Origin: Microcaldota archaeon
GTDB lineage: Archaea; Micrarchaeota; Micrarchaeia; Micrarchaeales; CABMGC01
Direction: 5' to 3'
Assembly: GCA_028866785.1 (NCBI GenBank)
Contig: JAGWHN010000020.1
Location: 1 to 15,160 of the forward strand
DNA: 15,160 nt
Position numbers and translations under genes: made by a program. The notes below the pieces were generated by a model, which saw only the letters and a list, made by a program, of their open reading frames with translations, made no database searches and was not told where the DNA came from. Positions 1 through 6,907 of this stretch are shown piece by piece; positions within the stretch are counted from its first letter, which is position 1, and every line of letters starts with the position of its first letter.

Positions 1-1588
1 CGATCGCGTTCTGTCCGGTCTGCTCCACCATCTCCTCTATCTGCCGGCCTATCCGATAAGAGTCGAGAAGGCCCTCTGTCTCCTTCAGGTTCTTGAGCAT
101 CGCATTTGAGATGTAGAAGAGGTCGTCGACCATCTTGTATTCATCAGTGTTCGGCCTGAGCAGCCCTGAGGTCTTTCTCCTGTCAACGGAGATCGCCATC
201 GCCCTCACTGCCACCTTGAGGCCACCGGAGTCGTATGCCCCTCCCTGCGCGAATGCTCCTGATCCAAGGAGCAGGTCGATCTGCTTTTCTATCTTGCCGA
301 CCAGCTTCCTAACCCTCTGCGAGTAGAAATATGCCTCCTTTGCGTGCACGCTCCACAGCTCCGATATGTCTGCCTTGCCGGACAGGGGATTCTCCTCCTC
401 GCACTTCAGAACGCGCGCGAGCTCCTCCCGCAGTGCCTTCATGCTTGACTGCATCGAGTCCCTCAGCAGCCCGATCTTTCCATCGGCCCCCGCAAAGTCC
501 TTTGTGATCATCTCCCTTAGGTACGGATACGCCTCAAGCTTCTTCTTGTCGATGCTCGCTATCTTGACTATGTCCGACTGCAGATCAAGAAGCAGCCCCA
601 TCATCTTCTTGTGCTCGTTCTCTACGCCGTGCGCGTGGTCTGCAAGCCCCCTGTAGTATGTGCCGATCTCCTTGCGCGCCTGCTCATTGAAATGCTCTAT
701 CGCCTTTGCGGAGTCTATCTGCCCTGACCTGAGCACCTGCTTGCCCAGCTCCTTGTCGGCAAATATCGCCCTGTCGATGTCGCCGCCCTTTGACTCTATC
801 TGCTTTATCAAGAACTTGAGCAGCCTCGGATTGTCGGCAAGGACGTTCTCGCTCTCCCTTATCAGTTCGCCAAATAGCACCCCAAGCCCGTAGAACTCGA
901 GGTTCCCCTTGAGGAGCGCGTACGTCTTTCCGTAGAAGCTGTTGTCGAGCGTGACCTCGTCCTTGTTCCCGGCTCCTGCGCTGCCGACAGACATCTTCGG
1001 CATGCTATACACCAAATCCCCCCGGCCCACCTTCTCGAGTATCTTCGTCTCGAGCGTAGAGAGGAAGGTTGCATGGGTGAGATCCGAGATGTAGATGAAG
1101 AGCCGTGTCCCGCTGCTTCTGTATATCCTAGCCCTCTCCTCGATGCCCTTTGTGAGGTCTACCGCCCTTCCCTGCGCGAGCGCGGATGAGTAGTATGTCA
1201 TGTCGTCAACGCACGCGACAACCTTCCCTCCCGCCTCGCCGTTAACGTTGAATATCTCCTTGAACTCCTCGGCCTTGGAGTCGTACCTGTAGTACACTAT
1301 GCCGTCTATGTTCCCCTTGAGCAGATTGTCCAGCAAGAAGATGCTCAGCGCGGTCGACTTGCCGACCCCCTTCTCCCCGTAGAGGCTCACGACCCTCTTC
1401 GACTTGGGCCCCATGCCCGAGACGTTTTTGATTATCGAGTTGAGCTTCTCGATGTTGTAGTCGCGCGTGGCAAGGAAGAGCTCTGCTATCTGCCGTATCT
1501 CCCTCTTCTTCTTGCCGTTGTAGAGCGCGAACGCGTTCTCCTCACCCTTAAGTGATGCGAGCAGCGTCTCGAGTTCGTTTAGTTCCAT
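1..1588 (-). CDS. P-loop NTPase, AAA+-like, with long helical C-terminal region (ATPase-1; C-terminus beyond window)
   Basis: An open frame reads from the ATG at 1588 to the left edge without a stop (529 codons seen), so the C-terminus is missing. Residues 71-78 are a Walker A motif (GEKGVGKS). Residues 122-130 (KVVACVDDM) fit a Walker B strand ending in Asp-Asp rather than Asp-Glu, and a hydrophobic strand at about 163-169 (LFIYISD) could be sensor 1. The order P-loop, tyrosine-rich strand (IVYYRYD), DD-x-x-Y and sensor strand matches the two ATPases at 3321-5255 and 10056-11360, so I read it as a divergent member of the same group. From about residue 220 on the protein is charged and probably helical, with no domain I recognise. 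The start lies 2 bases after the TAA of the upstream 110-aa gene, implying one operon and coupled translation. ATP binding is well supported; the substrate and process are unknown. Confidence 0.85.
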   Translation of the reverse strand, partial: MELNELETLLASLKGEENAFALYNGKKKREIRQIAELFLATRDYNIEKLNSIIKNVSGMGPKSKRVVSLYGEKGVGKSTALSIFLLDNLLKGNIDGIVYYRYDSKAEEFKEIFNVNGEAGGKVVACVDDMTYYSSALAQGRAVDLTKGIEERARIYRSSGTRLFIYISDLTHATFLSTLETKILEKVGRGDLVYSMPKMSVGSAGAGNKDEVTLDNSFYGKTYALLKGNLEFYGLGVLFGELIRESENVLADNPRLLKFLIKQIESKGGDIDRAIFADKELGKQVLRSGQIDSAKAIEHFNEQARKEIGTYYRGLADHAHGVENEHKKMMGLLLDLQSDIVKIASIDKKKLEAYPYLREMITKDFAGADGKIGLLRDSMQSSMKALREELARVLKCEEENPLSGKADISELWSVHAKEAYFYSQRVRKLVGKIEKQIDLLLGSGAFAQGGAYDSGGLKVAVRAMAISVDRRKTSGLLRPNTDEYKMVDDLFYISNAMLKNLKETEGLLDSYRIGRQIEEMVEQTGQNAI

Positions 1589-1590
1589 GA

Positions 1591-1923
1591 TTAGACCCGC
1601 CTTTTCTCCTTGTAAAACGAGGAGTACCTGCACTTCCCAAGTTTCTCAACCATGCTTCCGTCCCTTACCGCCTTTGCGAAAGTGTCCATGTCCTCCCTGC
1701 ATACATCCTTGAAGAGTAGCCATATCTCCCCGCCTCGTATTCTGCTTTTCTCCAGCGGCTCTAAAAAGTCTGGCCCGAAATCCCTTGTCAGGTTGACAAG
1801 CACCCTGACCGCCCCTGGGTTTCCCGTGCTCAGCTTCATTATATAATCCTCAGATAGCGCAACCGCTAGCGCCTTTTGCTCTGGGTTCCAGCTGTTTCTC
1901 AGACCGTTGTTTTTTAGCGCCAT
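1591..1923 (-). CDS. Small conserved-looking protein with a STGNPGA motif, function unknown
   Basis: This 110-aa soluble protein has no membrane segment. It carries LSTGNPGAVRVL in its first half and EIWLLFKDVCREDMDTF in its second. Short proteins with a GNPGA motif followed by an 'IW-x-x-(Y/F)KD-x-x-x-ED' block are ones I associate with phages, plasmids and integrated elements; this is from memory and could not be searched. The ATG at 1921-1923 lies behind a TATA-like box at 1958-1966, giving a leader of roughly a dozen bases. The TAA at 1591-1593 is followed 2 bases later by the ATG of ATPase-1, so both probably share one transcript. It may be an adaptor or regulator of the ATPase, but that rests on position only. 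Confidence 0.75.
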   Translation of the reverse strand: MALKNNGLRNSWNPEQKALAVALSEDYIMKLSTGNPGAVRVLVNLTRDFGPDFLEPLEKSRIRGGEIWLLFKDVCREDMDTFAKAVRDGSMVEKLGKCRYSSFYKEKRRV

Positions 1924-1936
1924 CTGACCAATCCGA

Positions 1937-1946
1937 TAACCGGTTA
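1937..1946. promoter_or_regulatory. 10-bp perfect palindrome at the predicted transcription start, candidate operator
   Basis: TAACCGGTTA is a perfect palindrome between the minus-strand TATA-like box (1958-1966) and the ATG at 1923, over the predicted start site. It is flanked by ATCC on the left (1931-1934) and GGAT on the right (1947-1950), which extends the symmetry imperfectly. A repressor site is plausible, but no regulator is identified. Confidence 0.35.
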
Positions 1947-1957
1947 GGATTTTCCTG

Positions 1958-1966
1958 ATTTATAAG
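1958..1966 (-). promoter_or_regulatory. TATA-like box for the 110-aa protein/ATPase-1 operon
   Basis: On the minus strand this reads CTTATAAAT, close to the archaeal TATA consensus. Its centre is about 40 bases upstream of the ATG at 1923, which predicts a start site near 1936 and a short leader. Confidence 0.6.
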
Positions 1967-2097
1967 TGTTGCTAAATAATCGTTTTTTTATTGGAAGTTT
2001 GCGTTTTTGAAATGCGCATAATTTTGCATGCGGCGACCGATTGCCGGCGCGTGGCAAAAATGCAAAGGGGCTTGTTTTAAACGCCCAGCAAGGCCAG

Positions 2098-2106
2098 CTT
2101 TTAAAC
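2098..2106 (+). promoter_or_regulatory. TATA-like box for the 2133-6279 gene cluster
   Basis: CTTTTAAAC is centred about 31 bases before the ATG at 2133, the distance expected for a leaderless or nearly leaderless archaeal message. Confidence 0.6.
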
Positions 2107-2132
2107 CCCAAAAATCATAATTATTTGATAAT

Positions 2133-2672
2133 ATGGATGGAATGAAATCTTTCAAGAGTGTGCAGCACACGTTTTTGGCTGCAGGGGCAGGCATGGTCGC
2201 GGTCGCGGAGACGCTAAAGGGCGCCGTCCAGACAACAATCAATGTGACCATGCAGGGCGACCAGGGATTTGCGATAGGAAAGCATGTCTTCACTCTGATA
2301 AACTTCAAGCAGACGGGAAGCTACATCTTCTCAACGATAAACGTGAGTGACATAACGGGCACATCAACCTCCAAAACAATCGAGAACATAGAGCTTGCGG
2401 CAGGAAATGGCGTGCATATGTCCGCGTTCACTGTGGACGGAATAAGGATGACTTTTGAAAACGGGGCGTATCAGGCGGGATTTGAGCCATCGGTGAACAT
2501 GCAGTTCACATTAGGGCTTCCTGCGGAGCTGCAGGCGATCTTGGCCGCAGGTATAATCTTCACAGCAATGGGGGCGACATATGTCATCGGAAACTTTCTC
2601 AATGACAAAGGCGTCTTCAAACGGCTTGCAAGAGGCGCAAGGAAGGCGCTGAAGATGGAGGCCAGAAGTTAA
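2133..2672 (+). CDS. Predicted C-terminally membrane-anchored protein, function unknown
   Basis: This is a 179-aa protein. Residues about 14-25 are mildly hydrophobic and Ala/Gly-rich. The middle (30-128) is Thr/Ser/Asn-rich and looks like beta strands. A clear membrane segment spans about 133-156 and is followed by a basic tail (KRLARGARKALK), so by the positive-inside rule the tail is cytoplasmic and most of the protein probably extracytoplasmic. I chose the ATG at 2133 because a TATA-like box lies about 31 bases upstream; an in-frame ATG at 2142 is the alternative. It is the first gene of a same-strand set with the helical protein, ATPase-2 and methyltransferase. It could be the membrane or surface component of that set, possibly a structural protein of a mobile element. 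I do not recognise a family. Confidence 0.7.
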   Translation: MDGMKSFKSVQHTFLAAGAGMVAVAETLKGAVQTTINVTMQGDQGFAIGKHVFTLINFKQTGSYIFSTINVSDITGTSTSKTIENIELAAGNGVHMSAFTVDGIRMTFENGAYQAGFEPSVNMQFTLGLPAELQAILAAGIIFTAMGATYVIGNFLNDKGVFKRLARGARKALKMEARS

Positions 2673-2676
2673 TTTT

Positions 2677-2683
2677 AGGTGAG
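2677..2683 (+). promoter_or_regulatory. Shine-Dalgarno sequence for the 200-aa protein
   Basis: AGGTGAG lies 3 bases before the ATG at 2687 and matches the archaeal anti-SD complement (GGAGGTGAT). It supports that start and translation from a polycistronic message. Confidence 0.55.
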
Positions 2684-2686
2684 CCT

Positions 2687-3289
2687 ATGTTTGAGAACAA
2701 ACTCGTAAGGGACGCAAAGAAGGTCTCCGAGCTGGGGATAAAGATCGACAGCGGCATCTCCTCCGGCGTCAAGGCGCGCTACGCGCTTCTCTCTGTTCTG
2801 GTGTACACGCTTGACGGCGCAAGGAGGCTAAGCGGCGAGGACACCGCGGCGCAGATAGGCGTGATGGCGGAGTTTTTGGGCAAGGAGTATGGCAGGCTCG
2901 ATCCGCAGAGCGAGCAGGCAAAGAGCATAAAGTCGGTCATCGATGCCCTGGACCTTGTTGACCCGCAAAGGCTCAGGTCCCAGGCGGAGGAGTTCATCTC
3001 CGCATCGGATGCGATAAGCAATCTCAAGAAGCTCCACTCCGAGCGGGAGAGGAGGGCAAGGGGCTCGCAGACTGCCCAGATGCTTGTGCGGTCCGCAAAC
3101 GCAAGCGAGTACACGGAGGCGGATGTCAGGCTAAACCGACTCATGGCGCCGATCCTAACGCTGCTGTCAGGGGTGGGATCTGCGATCAGGCTGGGCAGCG
3201 AGAAGGGGGAGAAGCGGGAGATCCTGACCGAGATGACAAGGGAGTTCACCGAGAGTATAGAGCTATTCAAGAGCGAGGCGAGGGGCTAG
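2687..3289 (+). CDS. Helical, charged protein of unknown function
   Basis: This 200-aa protein is predicted soluble and mostly alpha-helical, rich in Ala, Leu, Glu, Arg and Lys, with a probable coiled-coil stretch around residues 100-125 (charged Lys/Glu/Arg run). It begins 14 bases after the membrane protein's stop with a good Shine-Dalgarno sequence, and ends in TAG 31 bases before ATPase-2, so it is almost certainly in the same operon. Part of it (about residues 70-120) weakly resembles the helical C-terminal part of ATPase-1, for example SDAISNLKK here against SNAMLKNLKE there. That likeness is not strong enough to call homology by eye. It is probably a partner or regulator of ATPase-2; no catalytic motif is visible. 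Confidence 0.7.
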   Translation: MFENKLVRDAKKVSELGIKIDSGISSGVKARYALLSVLVYTLDGARRLSGEDTAAQIGVMAEFLGKEYGRLDPQSEQAKSIKSVIDALDLVDPQRLRSQAEEFISASDAISNLKKLHSERERRARGSQTAQMLVRSANASEYTEADVRLNRLMAPILTLLSGVGSAIRLGSEKGEKREILTEMTREFTESIELFKSEARG

Positions 3290-3320
3290 CAGCCCGATTC
3301 GGAGATCGCGGTAGAGAATT

Positions 3321-5255
3321 ATGGCGATAAGCAGAGACGATTTTAGGAATCTGGACAAGTTCAACCAGAGAGCGGTTAGCGAGGCGTTCAGGGACCCGGA
3401 GACCTCGGAGGCGATGCAGCGGTTTGTGAAGCTGCATGAGGAGGACCAGAGGCTTCTCGGCAAGCTAAACAACCATCCCTTCAAAAAAACCGACGAGCTG
3501 ACATTTGTCATTCCGGGAAGCGGGCTTTGGGATGCCCTCAAGGATGCTGGTGTGCATCCAAGCAGCCCAGGAAGCATGGCGTTCGCCGACTTCTGGTTCC
3601 ACCGCTCCCCGCTGGCAATGGTCGATGATGGGAAGATAGTGCTGCAGCTCTACAGGCCGATCGAAAGCGAGGAACAACTGCTCTCCTCATATCTTGGCGA
3701 GCTCGTAAATGAGATCGCAAACTCAAGCTCCGTTTCTGCCAATGTGCTCCTTGAGCAAGGCGGAGTCTCATACCGGATGGTTCGCGACGAAGCACTAAGC
3801 CACAAGATCATTGCCGTACCCAGGGTCCATGAGCTGCTTGAGAGGCTCGAAGACGCGGCGCTCATAGAGAGGAAGCCGCTTACAAAGGTACAGCTCAATG
3901 CGATAAGAAGGAGGCTGGATCAGGAGGGAATCGAGAAACTTGGCGTAAATTTGGGTCAGACCAACATTTATTCTTTGACCAGCCTTGGCAGCTCGCTGTG
4001 GTCCGGCAGCTCGATGTTCTCAAAGGAGGTGCAGATCAAGGGCCATGGGGGGTTTGCGGAGTTCGCATCCGCGTTATCCAAACTTTTCTTTGTCTCTGAA
4101 ATTCTCGAGATGAGATTCAACCTGATTCTACCCGAGGAGATGGCGCGCGCAAAAGGGCTTGAAGGAAGGGGAATGACTGCCATAGAAAATTTTGGCGTCA
4201 AGGACCTCGCCAAACTGAGGAGCACCGACATCGGGAGGGTGGCATGGAACGAGGCCGACAAAATATCAAACTTCATACCACTTCCAATACCCGAGCATGC
4301 GGAGAGGGCGAACTGGAAGGAGTACTACGAGTTCACCCCGCTTCTTCCGTTTGCAATACACATAGGCTCGGCGCTGGGCTCCATGGTCTACGAGGGTGCA
4401 CGCGGGGAGCTAAGGTACATTTTGGGGGTAAAGGGGACCGGCAAGACCTTTGCGATAAAGCAGACGCTTGCAATGATGGGTATCGACGTCGAGTACCACA
4501 CATTCAAGAACGGCGTGGAGGAGATAGTGCAGATAGGGAACTCCAATGGCAAGGGGCCGAGGCTGCTCAGGCCAGATCCCAATTTCTCCTCGGAGGAGGG
4601 CAGGCTCCCGGAAAGCGCAATCAAGATAAACGTCTACGATGACTTCCACTACGTCTGCGAGGACGTGCTTGCGGGAAGAAAGCCCAAGGAGGAGGCGATA
4701 GGCTACCTAAACAAGGTTATCGCAAACAAGGAGGCCCCTTCGGTTGTGGTCTCAAACCAGCCGCTTGAGTACTACTCCAAGATAGGAGATGATTTCCTCG
4801 ATGGTGTCGGGAAGCTAAAGGGAAGGATCGACTCCACCTACATCGAGATCGGCGAGATAGACTGGAGCATATACAAGCAGGTCGCGATGTTCTACGTGAG
4901 CAAGTTCAACTCGAACATCGAGTGGCCGGCGCTGTATATGCTCTACGACACAACGCCAAACTACCGCGCGCTTGTCAGCGTGATAAACGCGCTTGACGGG
5001 CACCTGACCGTGGAGGGCCTCGAGAGGCTCAAGATCCCGCTGCCAAGGAGGCAGAACATACTCGAGGGGATAGAAGGCGAGCTGGTGGACATGAGGAGGA
5101 ACGACATCTTGATAAGCGGCTCGACCAAGAGCGCAAAGCTCGCTGGAGGGCTTAGCCTAAAAGATGCGCTCAGGGACGATGCAGGGAGGAGGATCAGGAT
5201 AGAGGAGAAGGTCCGCGACAAGCTGCGGGTCGAATCGAGATTCAGGCTCAAGTGA
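3321..5255 (+). CDS. AAA+-like ATPase with probable winged-helix insertion (ATPase-2)
   Basis: This 644-aa protein has an N-terminal signature at residues 8-35 (FRNL, QR, AF, DPET, RF) that recurs in ATPase-3 at 9-36. Residues about 165-227 have a winged-helix pattern: helix ELLERLEDAALIER, helix, then YSLTSLGSSLW. The ATPase core has Walker A GVKGTGKT (369-376), Walker B INVYDDF (436-442), a sensor-1-like strand VVVSNQP (475-481) and a sensor-2-like helix TPNYRALV (545-552). The tail is highly basic and acidic. Walker B ends Asp-Asp, so the usual catalytic Glu is replaced, as in its paralogue. It has about 180 more residues before the P-loop than ATPase-3. The ATG at 3321 is supported by aligning MAISRDDFRNL with the paralogue's MATVTRQGFRDL. 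It probably uses ATP to remodel DNA or a protein complex; the target is unknown. Confidence 0.88.
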   Translation: MAISRDDFRNLDKFNQRAVSEAFRDPETSEAMQRFVKLHEEDQRLLGKLNNHPFKKTDELTFVIPGSGLWDALKDAGVHPSSPGSMAFADFWFHRSPLAMVDDGKIVLQLYRPIESEEQLLSSYLGELVNEIANSSSVSANVLLEQGGVSYRMVRDEALSHKIIAVPRVHELLERLEDAALIERKPLTKVQLNAIRRRLDQEGIEKLGVNLGQTNIYSLTSLGSSLWSGSSMFSKEVQIKGHGGFAEFASALSKLFFVSEILEMRFNLILPEEMARAKGLEGRGMTAIENFGVKDLAKLRSTDIGRVAWNEADKISNFIPLPIPEHAERANWKEYYEFTPLLPFAIHIGSALGSMVYEGARGELRYILGVKGTGKTFAIKQTLAMMGIDVEYHTFKNGVEEIVQIGNSNGKGPRLLRPDPNFSSEEGRLPESAIKINVYDDFHYVCEDVLAGRKPKEEAIGYLNKVIANKEAPSVVVSNQPLEYYSKIGDDFLDGVGKLKGRIDSTYIEIGEIDWSIYKQVAMFYVSKFNSNIEWPALYMLYDTTPNYRALVSVINALDGHLTVEGLERLKIPLPRRQNILEGIEGELVDMRRNDILISGSTKSAKLAGGLSLKDALRDDAGRRIRIEEKVRDKLRVESRFRLK

Positions 5256-5274
5256 TTGATGGGGTTGTGGTTTC

Positions 5275-6279
5275 ATGAAGATCGGCGCAAAGATCAGGCA
5301 GGGGGCAGGAATAATCAAGGAGTCGCTTGGCGACGCTCTAAGGGAGGAGGAGATACACCCTCTTGAGAAGAGGGTGAGGATCGCGCTCTCGTCAAAGCAG
5401 GTCCGAAAGGTTGCCCTTGAGGATTTCTCATACACTTTCGTTCAGATAGGGATGGAAAGATTAGAGGCCGACAGGCTTGCCGGCGCAATAATTGGCAGGA
5501 TGGTGAACTATGTCGACAGCCACTACGACCGGCAGCAGGCAATCCTAAACTACAGAGCGGTGATCAGCACCCCGTACGACCCGTTCTATCTGGACAGAAA
5601 GGCGGCCGCAAGATTCCTAAGAAGGATAACCTCCACCGAGGACGAGGTAGCTCCCCTGCTGGAAGCGGCAAGGATCAACGGAAGGCCGTTCATGGAGGCG
5701 CTGCGCGAGAAGCTCTCGGAGAGAAAGTACAAGGTCGCAGAGCAGATAGGCTCATTCCTTGCGGGAACCTCCGGGAAGATACTGGACTACGGGGCGGGCA
5801 GCGGGATGAACGCCCAGCACCTGCACGATGCGCTAAACCTTGACGTGGAGGCAGTCGACATAAGGGACTTCAAGAGCCCATCTGTTAGCATCAAGTACCG
5901 CACCTGGAACAACAAGAGGATCCCGGTGGATGACGGGCACTACGAGTGCTCGTTTGCGACAAACGTGCTTCATCACGAGGTCAACAACTTCAGGATAATC
6001 CGGGAGCTCACAAGGGTTACAAAGAGCAAGATAGTGCTGATCGAGACCGTCCCAGAGAGCGATAGCATTGAGGACTACTGCAGGACCTTCCTAAACGACG
6101 TCCTCTGGAACCGCTTCTTCAATAGCGCCGAGATTCCGGTCCCAGGGAGATACGAGTCTGCGGAGGGATGGATAAAAAGATTCGGGGAGAAGGGATGGCG
6201 CTGCACGCACAGCGAGGCGCTCGGCTACGACCAGCCGACGATAAGGGATCTGCACCATCTGCTGGTCTTTGAGCGATAG
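5275..6279 (+). CDS. SAM-dependent class I methyltransferase with novel N-terminal domain
   Basis: This is a 334-aa protein. Residues about 168-334 form a Rossmann-type methyltransferase: motif I LDYGAGSGMN (170-179), an acidic strand end VEAVDIRDF (191-199), and a motif-IV-like segment FATNVLHHE (227-235), followed by strand IVLIETVP (253-260). This is the general Methyltransf_11 pattern. No DNA-methylase (D/N)PP(Y/F) motif is seen, so the substrate may be a small molecule, lipid, protein or RNA. Residues 1-150 are a helical, charged domain I do not recognise. The gene starts 19 bases after the ATPase-2 stop on the same strand, so co-transcription is likely. It ends in TAG. The pairing with an ATPase and a membrane protein is unusual and is one reason to look at this cluster as a unit. 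Confidence 0.85.
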   Translation: MKIGAKIRQGAGIIKESLGDALREEEIHPLEKRVRIALSSKQVRKVALEDFSYTFVQIGMERLEADRLAGAIIGRMVNYVDSHYDRQQAILNYRAVISTPYDPFYLDRKAAARFLRRITSTEDEVAPLLEAARINGRPFMEALREKLSERKYKVAEQIGSFLAGTSGKILDYGAGSGMNAQHLHDALNLDVEAVDIRDFKSPSVSIKYRTWNNKRIPVDDGHYECSFATNVLHHEVNNFRIIRELTRVTKSKIVLIETVPESDSIEDYCRTFLNDVLWNRFFNSAEIPVPGRYESAEGWIKRFGEKGWRCTHSEALGYDQPTIRDLHHLLVFER

Positions 6280-6329
6280 ACTCCCGGAGGGCCTCAGGAA
6301 ACGGTGGGCCAAAAGAATGAGCGATCAAA

Positions 6330-6821
6330 ATGAAACTATTCAATAGAAAGCCGAAAATTAAAGCTGAGACAAATGACTTACTCCGTGCAGTACTCCTAAA
6401 TGACCAAAATACTGCAATCAGGGCAGTTGCCAACGGCGCAGAGATTAATTTCCAAACAAAAAAGGGTGTGACCCCGCTTTTGCTTGCGGTTGCTGAAAAA
6501 TCGACTTTGGTGGAGTTTCTTTTAAATAATGGGGCGGATGCTAATCTCCGCGATGATCAAGGGAACACTCCTCTCATCATTGCAGCCAAGGTTGATAATG
6601 TCTCGGCAGTCCAGATGCTCATCGCAAGGGGGGCGAAAGTCGGTATGATGAACCTGGATGGGAATACCGAGGAGGAGTACGCGTCTGAGGAGGTCAAGAG
6701 GATTCTGGGCATCGAACAGAGCTCTAATGAACTTAAGGGGGCCCAGAGGTCAGCACTTGAGGATAAGGGAAAAGTTGCCGAGATAATAGATGATCTGAAT
6801 ACTGATTTAAGAACTGAATGA
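6330..6821 (+). CDS. Short ankyrin-repeat protein
   Basis: This is a 163-aa protein. Ankyrin repeats are visible at about residues 14-42 (degenerate), 45-74 (GVTPLLLAVAE with LVEFLLNNGADANLRD) and 77-106 (GNTPLIIAAKV with AVQMLIARGAKV), with the start of a fourth at about 109. The C-terminal 50 residues are acidic and helical. Ankyrin repeats bind proteins, so it is probably a soluble adaptor or inhibitor. It lies 50 bases after the methyltransferase on the same strand without a clear promoter between, so it may be the last gene of that operon. Its sequence is visibly AT-richer than the neighbouring ATPase and methyltransferase genes, hinting at separate acquisition. The ATG at 6330 is the only good start; an overlapping ATG at 6317 is closed after nine codons in another frame. 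Confidence 0.85.
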   Translation: MKLFNRKPKIKAETNDLLRAVLLNDQNTAIRAVANGAEINFQTKKGVTPLLLAVAEKSTLVEFLLNNGADANLRDDQGNTPLIIAAKVDNVSAVQMLIARGAKVGMMNLDGNTEEEYASEEVKRILGIEQSSNELKGAQRSALEDKGKVAEIIDDLNTDLRTE

Positions 6822-6883
6822 GTATTTTCCCGATTCCTAAAGGAAGTGGATTATAATGGGGCGAGCTGTCCCGAGAAGCGTGA

Positions 6884-6891
6884 GTTTAAAG
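6884..6891 (+). promoter_or_regulatory. TATA-like box for the secreted hydrolase gene
   Basis: GTTTAAAG is centred about 20 bases before the ATG at 6908 and 26-27 bases before the in-frame ATG at 6914. The spacing favours leaderless translation from 6914, two codons shorter. Confidence 0.45.
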
Positions 6892-6907
6892 CACTTCCCG
6901 TTTTAAT

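Noticed and set aside
1988..2308. 106-codon minus-strand frame across the 2133 gene start
   Set aside because: It overlaps the promoter and the start of the better-supported membrane protein, and its product lacks any family pattern.
4244..4642. 132-codon plus-strand frame inside ATPase-2
   Set aside because: It lies wholly within ATPase-2 in another frame, over the P-loop coding segment, and its product has no sensible pattern.
5315..5542. Minus-strand frames inside the methyltransferase and ATPase genes
   Set aside because: They are opposite-strand shadows of well-supported genes, with arginine/serine/proline-rich products typical of antisense frames.
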